A program made the position numbers and the translations under genes. From Pseudomonas sp. A-RE-19 (lineage in GTDB: Bacteria > Pseudomonadota > Gammaproteobacteria > Pseudomonadales > Pseudomonadaceae), in assembly GCF_019956555.1 (NCBI RefSeq), contig NZ_JAHBDQ010000001.1:124001-188000 (forward strand): DNA of 64,000 nt. The letters run 5' to 3'. This document shows, piece by piece, positions 24,061 through 34,647 of this stretch; within the stretch, counting starts at the first letter, position 1; every line of letters begins with the position of its first letter. Under the pieces are notes generated by a model, which saw only the letters and a list, made by a program, of their open reading frames with translations, was not told the origin of the DNA and searched no databases.

Positions 24061-24277
24061 AACCGATACCATATGGGATGGCCTTATTGAGAACTGTCAT
24101 GCTCTCATGAGTCGGGCAAAGGTATTGCTCAGCAGCTGTATGAACCGGAGTAGAGACCACTCGAAAAGGTGAGAATCCGCCGTCGTAAGAATTGGTATGT
24201 ATTTCCGGCCCCCATTGGGCGGCCAGTAGTATATGAACTGCAGCCATAGCATCAATTACGTGTCTCAGCTTGGCCTG

Positions 24278-25033
24278 CTAAAATTTTCCCTCCCTATCGT
24301 GCTTTACTAAATTGTAAGCGTCATACCACGTAAGGCTCTGAGTAGATTTACTTTCATCCCACGAATCAAATGGTGATATTAGATCGCTCCCAAAATAGTC
24401 ATTAAGAGTGACACTCCACTCTTTAAGCTTCAGAACGGGGCACAGCTTTACATAGTCCCTAGTCTTTGGGTGAAAGTTATTTGGCACGACTTTCATATTC
24501 AACAACAAAACACTCTTCCAGTGAGACTCTACCTCTGTACAGGCAAGAATCAAAAGCTCACGAATCCTATGACCGTATACATTATCGTTAAGTTTATTTG
24601 GCTCGACATACCTAAATAGATCAACCAGCCCACCAAACAAACTTGTGGCAGCCACAACAGCTTGTTTCCCTGCTGAAAATTCGGTTAGAGAGGGAGGTAT
24701 GGCGCGATACCCGGCAAGTACGCCTAGCGATGGAACACCCCTCCAAACTCTTGGATAATAGCACCCCATTGGAGTAGTCATTTGACAAACAGAAGATCTT
24801 TCAAAATATATCCCACTCATTGAAAAGTACATACAAGCAAAATTAATAAGCCTTGAGTACTTTTTATCATTTAGCTCTTCACTGTTCTCCGCACCTGTGC
24901 CATACCAGTGCTGCCAGTCCATTTCAATGGCAGACCGTTTTAAATGGGGTAGAAACATATATGCCTTTCCATCCCTCTCCCAAAACGCTCCAAAAACCCT
25001 ATTATCATTAACAAACGCATAAACAACTTCCAT
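24278..25033 (-). CDS. AT-rich cargo protein, probably C-terminally truncated
   Basis: About 251 residues from the ATG at 25033, which has GGGAG six bases upstream. The C-terminal third carries GHRIRELLILACTEVESHWKSVLL and ends WYDAYNLVKHDREGKF. Proteins with this ending normally continue for another 40-60 residues after the VKHDR helix, so the gene seems cut at its 3' end, where the degenerate stretch begins. The helix pair with Arg and a KHDR motif suggests a HEPN-like domain, a fold common in defence proteins. High AT content and opposite strand mark it as cargo. Confidence 0.6.
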   Translation of the reverse strand: MEVVYAFVNDNRVFGAFWERDGKAYMFLPHLKRSAIEMDWQHWYGTGAENSEELNDKKYSRLINFACMYFSMSGIYFERSSVCQMTTPMGCYYPRVWRGVPSLGVLAGYRAIPPSLTEFSAGKQAVVAATSLFGGLVDLFRYVEPNKLNDNVYGHRIRELLILACTEVESHWKSVLLLNMKVVPNNFHPKTRDYVKLCPVLKLKEWSVTLNDYFGSDLISPFDSWDESKSTQSLTWYDAYNLVKHDREGKF

Positions 25034-25071
25034 TATTTCTCCCAGGTGCACCTAAGTATGCCCTTTCCACA

Positions 25072-25302
25072 TTATCGTTTCGCTTCCGCCAGCTTCACCC
25101 CAAGCTCCCGGCCGGCAACCTGCGCCAGCCCATGGTCAGGGTAAGTCTGGTCACCTGCAACAACCGGTATCAATACCTCATCAACGCGTTTCACCTCGAT
25201 GTTGATCCGCCAGACCTCCTGGCCGCTCGCTAGTGTTTCGTACTCCATGTAGTTCCAGAGCCGAAATCCTTCGTGCTCGTCATAAATATCGTGCTTGGTC
25301 AT
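25072..25302 (-). CDS. Small hypothetical phage protein, 76 aa
   Basis: From the ATG at 25302 (AAGGA eight bases upstream) it reads MTKHDIYDEHEGFRLWNYME, then a strand-rich segment (EVWRINIEVKRVDEVLIPVVAGD) and a short helix. It is divergent from the next gene. GC content is like the phage core, unlike the cargo gene beside it. Function unknown. Confidence 0.6.
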   Translation of the reverse strand: MTKHDIYDEHEGFRLWNYMEYETLASGQEVWRINIEVKRVDEVLIPVVAGDQTYPDHGLAQVAGRELGVKLAEAKR

Positions 25303-25336
25303 GTGGTGATCCTTTTGAGGTGACTGCATCCTCGTA

Positions 25337-25570
25337 GTGAAGCGTTACCAATTCAAAGGTGCAGCAGGCGAGTACGTCTATGCCGTCAACTTCGACCGTG
25401 TGACAGCCGAGCGTGACGCCCTGCAACAGCGCCTGAACGCTGCGGATCAGCGGATTGATGACCGCGATGGATCTTGTGAGTGGAGCCAGGAAGACGACAC
25501 CGGCATCTGGAACAGTGGCTGCGGGGTAACGACCAGGCGCCTCGGAGCAACCCGCTTGCCACAGATGTGA
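25337..25570 (+). CDS. Ea22-like phage protein, possibly frameshifted
   Basis: Starts at GTG; residues 18-40 form a coiled coil (FDRVTAERDALQQRLNAADQ) and then CEWSQEDDTGIWNSGCG, the first half of a Cys-ribbon common in phage Ea22-like proteins. The frame then runs out after 77 residues. An overlapping frame to 25740 contains LTTENQRLRKHIEGYRQVRD and would continue a coiled coil, so the two may once have been one gene. Confidence 0.45.
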   Translation: MKRYQFKGAAGEYVYAVNFDRVTAERDALQQRLNAADQRIDDRDGSCEWSQEDDTGIWNSGCGVTTRRLGATRLPQM

Positions 25571-25743
25571 CGCTTCACCAGCAGTCAGCAGACGAAATCA
25601 ACAGACTGACGACCGAGAATCAGCGGCTTCGAAAGCATATTGAGGGGTATCGCCAAGTTCGAGATGTGCCGCGTCTCAAAAACTACGCCCCCTATCGCAA
25701 CCTTGATGGCTCTACCCAGGCAGTACCCATCACCGACTAAACA
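25571..25743 (+). other. Downstream half of the Ea22-like locus
   Basis: The +1-shifted frame continuing from the Ea22-like gene encodes TDVTLHQQSADEINRLTTEN, a coiled-coil segment, then APYRNLDGSTQAVPITD. It has no start of its own with a good ribosome site before the shift point, which favours a split gene over two genes. Confidence 0.35.
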
Positions 25744-25776
25744 CCTTCTGCCGCCAAGCGCGGCATGGAGCATCCA

Positions 25777-25989
25777 ATGAAAAAAGAACTCATCAAGATC
25801 AGCGAGTTTCAGCGCCGACGCTGGGGCGAGAACGGAACCCCGCAATGCCCCCAGGCGATTCGCAACCACATCCGCAACGGTATTGTCCCCGGCGAGCAGA
25901 TAGGGAAACTCTGGTACGTTGACTGGACCGCATTCACCCGCTCGGACGGCAACGACCTTGTGGCGATGGTATTGAAAGGAGCTGCATGA
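25777..25989 (+). CDS. Excisionase (Xis-like)
   Basis: A 70-residue protein from ATG at 25777 with GGAG ten bases upstream. The pattern ISEFQRRRWGENGTPQCPQAIRNHIRNGIVPGEQIGKLWYV is that of MerR-like winged-helix phage excisionases (DUF1233 type). It overlaps the integrase start by four bases (ATGA), the normal xis-int arrangement, though here both run towards the attachment site. Confidence 0.85.
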   Translation: MKKELIKISEFQRRRWGENGTPQCPQAIRNHIRNGIVPGEQIGKLWYVDWTAFTRSDGNDLVAMVLKGAA

Positions 25990-27101
25990 TGGCGCCACGG
26001 CCGCGCAACACTGCGAACAAAAGCCTTCCGCAGAACCTTTACTTCGATGCGCGGCGCTCGACCTATCGCTACCGGCGACCAACCGACGGGAAGTGGTTTC
26101 AGTTCGGCACCGACCGCATCAAAGCGATCGACGCTGCGAAACAGTTGAACCTGGAGTTCATGCGCGGCGCTGACCTGGTCGGAGTCGTGATGAGCGCATC
26201 ATCGGAGTCGTTCGCCACTTTCCTCGACACCTACGAACGAGACGTCCTACCGCCACGCGAATTGGCCAAAGGCACGCTTGGCTTGTACGCGGTGCACTTC
26301 AGACGCTTCCGTAAGCAGTTCGATGGCAAGGCCGTCGACCAGATATCCATTCGCATGGTCGCGGAAATGCTGGATGCGCTCACACCACGCACGGCGAACC
26401 AGTGCCGGGCGCTACTGATCGACATTTTCAACCATGCCGCCGCCAAAGGCCTGTGCCCGGACAACCCGGCGGCCAGCACCATCAACCGGATCGAGAAGAA
26501 ACAGCGCAAACGCCACACGATTGAAGGACTGAAAGCCATTCGGGAGAAGTCGCCGGCCTGGCTGCAGAACGCAATCGACCTGGCCTTGATCACGGCTCAA
26601 CGCCGGACAGACATCCTCGATATGCGCTTCGATGGCAGCCGGGAGGGTTACCTGTACGTGGTGCAGAAGAAGACGGCCAAGGCCAGTGACGCGGCATGGA
26701 TACGATTTCTGATAACGCCGGAGTTGCAGGCGGTCATCAGCCGGTGCCGTGACGATGTCGTATCGCCCTACCTGGTGCACCGGAAGCCCGATCGCCGGAA
26801 ACAGAAACAGGCGCAGACCAAAGATCACTGGACGAAGGTTGAAGAGCGGTATTTGACGCGAGCATTCAAGGAGGCCAGGGAGGCGGCGAACTGCTACGCG
26901 GGATGGAAGGAAGAAGAGATGCCGGGCTTCCACGAAGTGCGAGCGTTGTCACTGCACCTGTACAAGAAAGCCGGAAAGGATGGGCAGAAAATCGCGGGGC
27001 ACGCGAGCGAGGGCATGACCAAAAACTACCAGAAGGACCACGCAGAAATCGTCTGGTCAGAGGCAATTCCAGACCTCAATATCAGCGAAATCACCGGGTA
27101 G
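25986..27101 (+). CDS. Prophage integrase, tyrosine recombinase
   Basis: 371 residues. An N-terminal arm-binding domain (NLYFDARRSTYRYRRPTDGKWFQFG) and a core-binding SAM-like domain precede the catalytic part: Arg in TAQRRTD, Lys in QKKTAKA, His316 and Arg319 in FHEVR, His in AGHAS, and nucleophile Tyr348 in TKNYQ. It ends 90 bases from the 3' end of tRNA-Pro, so that gene is the attachment site. Its stop codon is followed at once by three regularly spaced repeats, probable arm-type sites. Confidence 0.95.
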   Translation: MMAPRPRNTANKSLPQNLYFDARRSTYRYRRPTDGKWFQFGTDRIKAIDAAKQLNLEFMRGADLVGVVMSASSESFATFLDTYERDVLPPRELAKGTLGLYAVHFRRFRKQFDGKAVDQISIRMVAEMLDALTPRTANQCRALLIDIFNHAAAKGLCPDNPAASTINRIEKKQRKRHTIEGLKAIREKSPAWLQNAIDLALITAQRRTDILDMRFDGSREGYLYVVQKKTAKASDAAWIRFLITPELQAVISRCRDDVVSPYLVHRKPDRRKQKQAQTKDHWTKVEERYLTRAFKEAREAANCYAGWKEEEMPGFHEVRALSLHLYKKAGKDGQKIAGHASEGMTKNYQKDHAEIVWSEAIPDLNISEITG

Positions 27102-27131
27102 TTTTGCGCCAGTTTTGCGCGGGTTTTGCGC
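27102..27131. repeat. Three 11-bp spaced repeats, candidate integrase arm sites
   Basis: TTTTGCGC occurs at 27102, 27113 and 27124, one helical turn apart, between the integrase stop and the attachment tRNA. Tandem short sites of this spacing are typical of P'-arm integrase binding sites. Confidence 0.65.
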
Positions 27132-27139
27132 AGACACAA

Positions 27140-27165
27140 AAAAGCCGATCTACCCGATCGGCTTA
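27140..27165. terminator. Integrase terminator
   Basis: AAGCCGATC-taccc-GATCGGCTT, perfect stem preceded by an A-run; its right side lacks a long T-run, so it is likely more efficient leftward. Confidence 0.65.
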
Positions 27166-27190
27166 AGTACCTGATTTTACTCAGTAAATA

Positions 27191-27267
27191 TGGTCGGGAC
27201 GGAGTGATTCGAACACTCGACCCCTAGCACCCCATGCTAGTGCGCTACCGGACTGCGCTACGCCCCG
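27191..27267 (-). tRNA. tRNA-Pro (anticodon GGG), prophage attachment site
   Basis: A 77-base tRNA with the 3' CCA encoded. Acceptor CGGGGCG pairs with CGTCCCG; the anticodon stem-loop CTAGC-ATGGGGT-GCTAG has anticodon GGG. The phage integrase ends 90 bases from its 3' end, so this tRNA 3' half is the attB/attR core. The second att copy should lie beyond the left edge of the window. Confidence 0.95.
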
Positions 27268-27356
27268 ACTAGGCGTTAAATCTGTTCCTCATCTCGAGGA
27301 ACGCTCAAGAATATATCGCAAGCTTTTGAAAACTGGAAGTATTTAAAAGCAGGAAT

Positions 27357-27713
27357 TTATTTCTTTAGCACCACCAGAACATCTTCCAGCTCGGCGATCA
27401 TCTGGCGGATCATTTGTTTGTATTGGGTGGTGTCGTCTTTGGCTTCATCGCCGGACAAACGCAAGCGTGCACCGCCGATGGTGAACCCCTGATCGTAAAG
27501 AAGCGCGCGGATCTGCCGGATCATCAGCACGTCCTGGCGCTGATAATACCGGCGGTTTCCGCGGCGTTTGACGGGGTTGAGTTGAGGAAACTCCTGCTCC
27601 CAGTAGCGCAGCACGTGCGGTTTTACGGCACACAGCTCGCTGACTTCACCAATGGTGAAGTAGCGTTTGCCCGGGATGACGGGTAGTTCGTCGTTATGAC
27701 TTGGTTCCAGCAT
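27357..27713 (-). CDS. MerR-family transcriptional regulator
   Basis: 118 residues from ATG at 27713. The MerR HTH is clear: [28 protein letters not shown], then [28 protein letters not shown] short C-terminal coiled coil follows, without cysteines for metal binding. It overlaps the end of ihfA by 20 bases and is the usual last gene of the pheST-ihfA operon in pseudomonads. Its ligand and targets are not evident from sequence. Confidence 0.9.
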   Translation of the reverse strand: MLEPSHNDELPVIPGKRYFTIGEVSELCAVKPHVLRYWEQEFPQLNPVKRRGNRRYYQRQDVLMIRQIRALLYDQGFTIGGARLRLSGDEAKDDTTQYKQMIRQMIAELEDVLVVLKK

Positions 27714-27996
27714 AAGCCTCAACTCGGGCCTTCAACTTCTGCCCTGGACGAAAGGTGACCACACGGCGAGCCGTGATCGGGATTTCTTCTCCCGTTTTCG
27801 GATTGCGGCCAGGCCGCTGGCGTTTGTCCCGAAGGTCGAAATTGCCGAAACCGGACAATTTGACTTGTTCGTTGTCTTCAAGAGCGTGCCTGATTTCTTC
27901 AAAAAACAGTTCGACCAATTCCTTGGCCTCCCGCTTGTTCAGGCCCAGCTCTTCATACAGACGTTCCGCCATCTCAGCTTTCGTCAAAGCCCCCAT
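27694..27996 (-). CDS. ihfA: Integration host factor alpha subunit
   Basis: 100 residues, full length, with all HU/IHF marks: [26 protein letters not shown], then the beta-arm containing [22 protein letters not shown] with the intercalating Pro. With IHF-beta it bends DNA sharply for recombination, replication and sigma-54 promoters. It begins three bases after pheT ends. Phage integration at the adjacent tRNA may itself use IHF. Confidence 0.97.
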   Translation of the reverse strand: MGALTKAEMAERLYEELGLNKREAKELVELFFEEIRHALEDNEQVKLSGFGNFDLRDKRQRPGRNPKTGEEIPITARRVVTFRPGQKLKARVEAYAGTKS

Positions 27997-27999
27997 ACG

Positions 28000-30381
28000 T
28001 CACTTCCTTAACGTGGCGTTCAACCTTTGTTCGAGCGAGGTGAGGATGTTTTGCGTCGTGGTATTCACCTCATCGTCATTAAGAGTGCGCGATGGATGCT
28101 GCCAGGTCAAGCCAACTGCAAGGCTTTTTCTATGCGGATCAATACCTTTACCCTGATACACGTCAAATAGCCTGAGGTCCGTCAGCCATTCACCTGCATT
28201 TTCACGGATTACGTCCAGTACGGCACTGGCCGCAACGTCTTTATCCGCCAGCAGCGCAAGGTCACGACGCACTTCAGGAAAGCGCGATAACTCTTGGAAT
28301 TTAGGCATTTTGCCCAACGCCACTTCGGCCAGAACCAGCTCGAATACGAAGACCGGACGGTCGAGACCGAGGGTTTTCGACAATTCAGGGTGAATCGCGC
28401 CAACAAAACCTACCAAACGGCCTTCACGTTCGATGCGCGCGGTCTGACCCGGGTGCAATGCTGGGTGTTTACCCGGCACGAACGTAAACGAATCCAGTGC
28501 ACCGGCGAAACCCAGTACTGCCTCCACATCGGCTTTGACGTCGAAGAAATCCACGACATCGCGACCTTGTGCCCAGCCTTCCGGCAGACGGCTACCGCAC
28601 ACCACACCCGCCAGCATCGGCTCTTGCTTCAGGCCTTCCAGCTGACCGACGAAACGCAGACCGCTTTCGAACAGACGGACGCGATCCTGTTGACGGTTCA
28701 GGTTGTGCTGAAGCGCCTTGACCAGACCCGGCCACAGGGACGAACGCATGGCCGCCATGTCGTTGGAAATCGGGTTGGCCAGCAGCAGCGGCTCGACACC
28801 CGGATTAAACAACTCGAACTGTTTCGGATCGATGAAGCTGTATGTGATTGCTTCCTGATAACCACGAGCCACCAGCAGACGGCGCAGTTCAGGCAGATCA
28901 CTACGCGCTTCAGCCTTGGCTTGCGGTGCCAGACGCGCTTGCGGGTAACGAACCGGCAGACGGTTGTAACCATACAGACGGGCCAGCTCTTCGATCAGGT
29001 CGACTTCCAGGCTGATATCGAAACGGAAGCTTGGCACTTCAACGCGCCACTGCCCTGCCCCATCGGCAGAAATGATCAGGCCCAAGGCGCTGAGCAGACG
29101 CTCGACTTCGGCCGAATCCATTTCCATGCCCAGCATCTGGGTGATGCGCTGGGCCCGCAGGGTGATCGGTGCGATCGACGGCAGGTGCTGTTCGCTGACG
29201 GTTTCGGTGATCGGACCCGCTTCGCCGCCGGTGATTTCCAGCAGCAGGCCAGTGGCCCGCTCCATGGCTTCACGGGCCAGTTGCCAGTCCACGCCACGCT
29301 CGTAGCGGTGCGAGGCATCGGTGTGCAGGCCGTAAGAACGAGCCTTGCCAGCGACGGCAATCTGATCGAAGAACGCGCTTTCCAGGAAAATATCGCGAGT
29401 GGTCGCAGTATTGACGCCGCTGTGCTCACCACCCATGACGCCGGCGATAGCCAAGGCACGGGTGTGGTCTGCAATCACCAGCGTATCGCTACGCAGGCTG
29501 ACTTCCTGACCGTCGAGCAGCACCAGCTTCTCGCCTTCTTCGGCCATGCGCACGCGGATGCCGCCATTGATCTCGGCGAGGTCAAACGCGTGCAGCGGTT
29601 GACCCAGCTCCAGCATCACGTAGTTGGTGATGTCGACCGCAGCGTCAATGCTGCGTACGTCGGCACGACGCAGACGCTCGACCATCCACAGTGGCGTAGG
29701 CTTGGACAGATCGACGTTACGGATCACACGACCCAGGTAACGTGGGCAAGCGGCCGGCGCCAGCACTTCAATCGAACGCACTTCATCATGCGCGGCCGGA
29801 ACGGTAGCAATTGCCGGGCGGGTGACTTGGGCGGCGTACAGCGCGCCGACTTCGCGGGCCAGACCGGCCAGCGACAGGCAATCACCGCGGTTCGGGGTCA
29901 GGTCGACCTCGATGCTCGCGTCGTCCAGGCTCAGGTACTCACGAATGTCCTGACCGACCGGCGCATCGGCCGGCAACTCCATCAGACCATCGTTGCCTTC
30001 GCCAATTTGCAGCTCAGCCTGAGAGCACAGCATGCCGTTGGATTCAACGCCACGCAGCTTGGCTTTCTTGATTTTGAAGTCGCCTGGCAGTTCGGCACCG
30101 ATCATGGCAAACGGGATCTTCAGGCCCGGGCGCACGTTTGGCGCACCGCATACCACCTGAAAGGTTTCCGAGCCATTGCTGACCTGGCAAACGCGCAGCT
30201 TGTCGGCGTCCGGGTGTTGCTCGGTGCTGAGCACCTCGCCCACGACCACGCCACTGAATTCACCGGCGGCCGGCGTAACGCTATCGACCTCAAGACCGGC
30301 CATCGACAGACGAGCAACCAGCTCGTCGCGATTTACCTGCGGGTTTACCCAGCCACGCAGCCATTGTTCACTGAATTTCAT
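28000..30381 (-). CDS. pheT: Phenylalanyl-tRNA synthetase beta subunit
   Basis: 793 residues, normal for bacterial PheT. Domains: N-terminal tRNA-binding OB fold (residues 40-150, with the VVVGEVLSTEQHPDADKLRVC motif), B3/B4 editing domain around 210-380, B5 domain, the catalytic-like core, and a C-terminal anticodon-binding FDX-ACB domain (FQELSRFPEVRRDLALLADKDV ... YQGKGIDPHRKSLAVGLTWQ). Forms an alpha2-beta2 enzyme with PheS, whose gene lies 26 bases upstream. Confidence 0.98.
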   Translation of the reverse strand: MKFSEQWLRGWVNPQVNRDELVARLSMAGLEVDSVTPAAGEFSGVVVGEVLSTEQHPDADKLRVCQVSNGSETFQVVCGAPNVRPGLKIPFAMIGAELPGDFKIKKAKLRGVESNGMLCSQAELQIGEGNDGLMELPADAPVGQDIREYLSLDDASIEVDLTPNRGDCLSLAGLAREVGALYAAQVTRPAIATVPAAHDEVRSIEVLAPAACPRYLGRVIRNVDLSKPTPLWMVERLRRADVRSIDAAVDITNYVMLELGQPLHAFDLAEINGGIRVRMAEEGEKLVLLDGQEVSLRSDTLVIADHTRALAIAGVMGGEHSGVNTATTRDIFLESAFFDQIAVAGKARSYGLHTDASHRYERGVDWQLAREAMERATGLLLEITGGEAGPITETVSEQHLPSIAPITLRAQRITQMLGMEMDSAEVERLLSALGLIISADGAGQWRVEVPSFRFDISLEVDLIEELARLYGYNRLPVRYPQARLAPQAKAEARSDLPELRRLLVARGYQEAITYSFIDPKQFELFNPGVEPLLLANPISNDMAAMRSSLWPGLVKALQHNLNRQQDRVRLFESGLRFVGQLEGLKQEPMLAGVVCGSRLPEGWAQGRDVVDFFDVKADVEAVLGFAGALDSFTFVPGKHPALHPGQTARIEREGRLVGFVGAIHPELSKTLGLDRPVFVFELVLAEVALGKMPKFQELSRFPEVRRDLALLADKDVAASAVLDVIRENAGEWLTDLRLFDVYQGKGIDPHRKSLAVGLTWQHPSRTLNDDEVNTTTQNILTSLEQRLNATLRK

Positions 30382-30407
30382 CCTGCTCTCCTAAGAATTC
30401 GTTACGA

Positions 30408-31478
<1,071 letters not shown>

Positions 31479-31533
31479 ATGACGTTTAACACCTGGCCCC
31501 ACAGAGGTGAGGCCGGGTGACTGTCGGGGGTAC

Positions 31534-31890
31534 TTAAGCCAAGGTGGCTTTAGCTTTCTCGACAATCGCAGCAAACGCCGCTTTTTCGTTCACTGCCAGA
31601 TCAGCCAGAACCTTACGGTCGATCTCGATGGACGCTTTTTTCAGGCCGGCGATGAAACGGCTGTAGGACAGACCGTTGATACGTGCACCAGCGTTGATAC
31701 GAGCGATCCACAGAGCGCGGAACTGACGTTTTTTCTGACGACGGTCACGGTAGGCGTATTGGCCTGCCTTGATTACCGCTTGCTTGGCAACACGGAATAC
31801 GCGCGAGCGAGCGCCGTAGTAGCCTTTAGCAAGTTTCAGAATTTTTTTGTGACGTTTACGGGCAATGACGCCACGCTTTACACGAGCCAT
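31534..31890 (-). CDS. rplT: Ribosomal protein bL20
   Basis: 118 residues, highly basic, with the canonical start [20 protein letters not shown] and the conserved [27 protein letters not shown] block. Needed early in 50S assembly; in enterobacteria it also represses its own operon. Follows rpmI after 28 bases. Confidence 0.98.
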   Translation of the reverse strand: MARVKRGVIARKRHKKILKLAKGYYGARSRVFRVAKQAVIKAGQYAYRDRRQKKRQFRALWIARINAGARINGLSYSRFIAGLKKASIEIDRKVLADLAVNEKAAFAAIVEKAKATLA

Positions 31891-31918
31891 GAGTTACTTC
31901 CTCTATTCTTAACTAAAA

Positions 31919-32113
31919 TTAACGAAGGCGCAGCATGCGCTCGACTTTTGCCACGTCAGACGGATGCAGCAAGCTGCTACCGCGCAGTTGACGCTTACGC
32001 TTGGTCGACATTTTAGTCAGGATGTGGCTCTTGAAAGCGTGCTTGTGCTTGATACCGTTAGCAGTTTTCAGAAACCGCTTAGCAGCACCACTTTTAGTTT
32101 TCATTTTTGGCAT
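31919..32113 (-). CDS. rpmI: Ribosomal protein bL35
   Basis: 64 residues, [20 protein letters not shown] and the [17 protein letters not shown] core are diagnostic. It sits between infC and rplT in the conserved infC-rpmI-rplT order. The 60-base infC-rpmI gap has no terminator. Confidence 0.98.
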   Translation of the reverse strand: MPKMKTKSGAAKRFLKTANGIKHKHAFKSHILTKMSTKRKRQLRGSSLLHPSDVAKVERMLRLR

Positions 32114-32173
32114 GTTCGGATACTCCGCATTCAGTTGATAAACATAATCAGAAGGCCTGCCGTGCCCTATTGA

Positions 32174-32725
32174 TTACTTCTTCTTTTTCGGGGCGATGAC
32201 CATGATCAGCTGGCGTCCTTCCATCTTAGGATGCTGTTCGACCGAACCGTACTCGAGCAAGTCACCTTCAACTCGCTTGAGGAGTTCCATCCCCAGCTCC
32301 TGGTGGGCCATCTCACGGCCGCGGAATCGCAAGGATACCTTGGCCCTGTCCCCATCACTCAGGAAACGTACCAGGTTGCGCAGTTTTACCTGGTAATCCC
32401 CTTCCTCCGTCCCTGGACGAAACTTGATTTCTTTAACCTGAATCTGCTTCTGGTTCTTCTTGGCCGCGGCAATCTGCTTCTTCTTCTCGAAGATCGATTT
32501 GCCGTAGTCCATCAGTTTGCAAACAGGGGGTACTGCATCGGCGGAAATTTCCACCAAATCCAGTTTGGCCTCTTCAGCCTTAAGAAGCGCGTCTTCAATT
32601 GACACAATCCCAAGCTGTTCACCTTCAGCCCCAATTAACCGAACCTCGCGTGCCGAGATATTCTCGTTGATCGGGGCTTTCGGTGCAGCTCGTTTATCTT
32701 GTCTCATTTCACGCTTAATAATAAT
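32174..32725 (-). CDS. infC: Translation initiation factor IF-3
   Basis: About 183 residues. The first ATG is at 32707, but the true start is one of three consecutive ATT codons (32725, 32722, 32719) behind GGAG; the ATT initiator is the hallmark of infC and allows IF-3 to repress its own translation by rejecting non-canonical start codons. The thrS stop TAA overlaps the first ATT. The N domain ([24 protein letters not shown]), helical linker ([14 protein letters not shown]) and C domain ([20 protein letters not shown]) are complete. Confidence 0.95.
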   Translation of the reverse strand: MIIKREMRQDKRAAPKAPINENISAREVRLIGAEGEQLGIVSIEDALLKAEEAKLDLVEISADAVPPVCKLMDYGKSIFEKKKQIAAAKKNQKQIQVKEIKFRPGTEEGDYQVKLRNLVRFLSDGDRAKVSLRFRGREMAHQELGMELLKRVEGDLLEYGSVEQHPKMEGRQLIMVIAPKKKK

Positions 32726-34647
32726 TACTCCGAATCTGGGCGACCACGCCGGGAAACCGCTTGCGCGAGAAACTCAGCGAACTGGGCGACGGGCATCGAG
32801 CCCAGGTCAGCACCTTCACGAGTACGCACAGCGACAGTCTGCATCTCGACTTCCCGATCTCCGATAACCAAGAGATAGGGAACCTTGAGCAAAGTATGCT
32901 CGCGGATTTTAAAGCCGATCTTTTCATTTCTCAAGTCAGACTTGGCACGAAATCCGCTTTCATTGAGAGTTTTTTCAACCTCAGCGGCAAAATCGGCCTG
33001 TTTGTCAGTGATGTTCATGATCACTGCCTGGGTCGGCGCCAGCCACGCGGGGAATGCACCCTCGTAGTGCTCGATCAGTATTCCGACGAAACGTTCGAAG
33101 GAACCGAGGATCGCCCGGTGCAACATCACCGGGTGCTTGCGACTGTTGTCTTCGGAAACGTATTCGGCTCCCAGACGGACAGGCAGGTTAAAATCGAGCT
33201 GCAGAGTACCACACTGCCAGACGCGGCCGAGGCAATCTTTCAGCGAGAACTCGATCTTCGGACCGTAGAACGCACCCTCACCCGGCTGCAGATCGTACGG
33301 CAGGCCCGCGCTATCAAGGGCTGCAGCCAATGCCGCTTCTGCGCGATCCCACAACTCGTCGGAACCGACGCGTTTTTCCGGACGAGTGGACAGCTTCATT
33401 TCGACGTCTTTAAAGCCGAAGTCGGCATAGACGTCCATGGTCAGCTTGATGAACGCCGCGGATTCAGCCTGCATCTGCTCTTCAGTACAGAAGATGTGAG
33501 CATCGTCCTGAGTGAAGGCGCGAACACGCATGATGCCGTGCAGTGCACCCGACGGCTCGTTGCGGTGGCACGCGCCGAACTCGGCCAGACGCATCGGCAA
33601 CTCGCGGTAGCTCTTCAGGCCCTGGTTGAACACCTGCACGTGGCAAGGGCAGTTCATCGGCTTGATGGCGTAGTCGCGGTTTTCCGACTGAGTGGTGAAC
33701 ATGTTGTCGGCGTAGTTGGCCCAGTGCCCGGATTTCTCCCACAGGCTGCGGTCAACGACCTGAGGAGTTTTGATCTCCAGGTAACCGTTGTCGCGCTGAA
33801 CCTTGCGCATGTACTGCTCGAGCACCTGGTACAAAGTCCAGCCGTTCGGGTGCCAGAACACCATGCCCGGCGACTCTTCCTGAGTGTGGAACAGGCCCAG
33901 ACGCTTGCCGATCTTGCGATGATCGCGCTTTTCAGCTTCTTCGATGCGCTGGATGTAAGCCGCCAGTTGCTTCTTGTCTGCCCAAGCGGTGCCGTAAACG
34001 CGCTGCAATTGCTCGTTCTTGGCATCGCCACGCCAGTAGGCGCCGGACAGCTTGGTCAGCTTGAAGGATTTCAGGAAGCGCGTGTTCGGCACGTGCGGAC
34101 CGCGGCACATGTCGACGTATTCTTCGTGATAGTACAAGCCCATGGCCTGCTCGTTCGGCATGTCTTCGACCAGACGCAGCTTGTAGTCTTCGCCACGGGC
34201 CTTGAACACTTCGATCACTTCGGCGCGCGGAGTGACTTTCTTGATCACGTCGTAATCTTTCTCGATCAGCTGTTGCATGCGCTGTTCGATAGCGGCCAGG
34301 TCGTCCGGCGTGAAAGGACGCTCGAAGGCGATGTCGTAATAGAAACCTTCGTCGATGACCGGGCCGATGACCATCTTGGCCGTCGGGTACAACTGCTTGA
34401 CCGCGTGGCCAACCAGGTGGGCGCAAGAGTGGCGAATGATCTCCAGCCCCTCTTCATCCTTTGGCGTAATGATTTGCAGCGTGGAATCGCTGTCGATGAT
34501 GTCGCTGGCGTCGACCAGCTTGCCATTGACCTTACCGGCCACGGTGGCCTTGGCCAGACCGGCACCAATGGATGCGGCGACCTCGGCTACGGAAACCGGG
34601 TGATCGAATGAACGTTGACTGCCGTCGGGAAGAGTAATAGTTGGCAT
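32725..34647 (-). CDS. thrS: Threonyl-tRNA synthetase
   Basis: 640 residues from ATG at 34647, which has GAGGAGG at good spacing; longer frames are not needed. Domains: N-terminal TGS ([20 protein letters not shown]), editing domain with [11 protein letters not shown] (HxxxH), class II core with zinc-binding Cys in [10 protein letters not shown], and C-terminal anticodon-binding domain. It may autoregulate through its leader as in E. coli. The stop overlaps the infC start region. Confidence 0.98.
   Translation of the reverse strand: MPTITLPDGSQRSFDHPVSVAEVAASIGAGLAKATVAGKVNGKLVDASDIIDSDSTLQIITPKDEEGLEIIRHSCAHLVGHAVKQLYPTAKMVIGPVIDEGFYYDIAFERPFTPDDLAAIEQRMQQLIEKDYDVIKKVTPRAEVIEVFKARGEDYKLRLVEDMPNEQAMGLYYHEEYVDMCRGPHVPNTRFLKSFKLTKLSGAYWRGDAKNEQLQRVYGTAWADKKQLAAYIQRIEEAEKRDHRKIGKRLGLFHTQEESPGMVFWHPNGWTLYQVLEQYMRKVQRDNGYLEIKTPQVVDRSLWEKSGHWANYADNMFTTQSENRDYAIKPMNCPCHVQVFNQGLKSYRELPMRLAEFGACHRNEPSGALHGIMRVRAFTQDDAHIFCTEEQMQAESAAFIKLTMDVYADFGFKDVEMKLSTRPEKRVGSDELWDRAEAALAAALDSAGLPYDLQPGEGAFYGPKIEFSLKDCLGRVWQCGTLQLDFNLPVRLGAEYVSEDNSRKHPVMLHRAILGSFERFVGILIEHYEGAFPAWLAPTQAVIMNITDKQADFAAEVEKTLNESGFRAKSDLRNEKIGFKIREHTLLKVPYLLVIGDREVEMQTVAVRTREGADLGSMPVAQFAEFLAQAVSRRGRPDSE

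Noticed and set aside
32761..34611. 616-codon plus-strand frame opposite thrS
   Set aside because: Shadow of thrS; no ribosome site and no recognisable domain.
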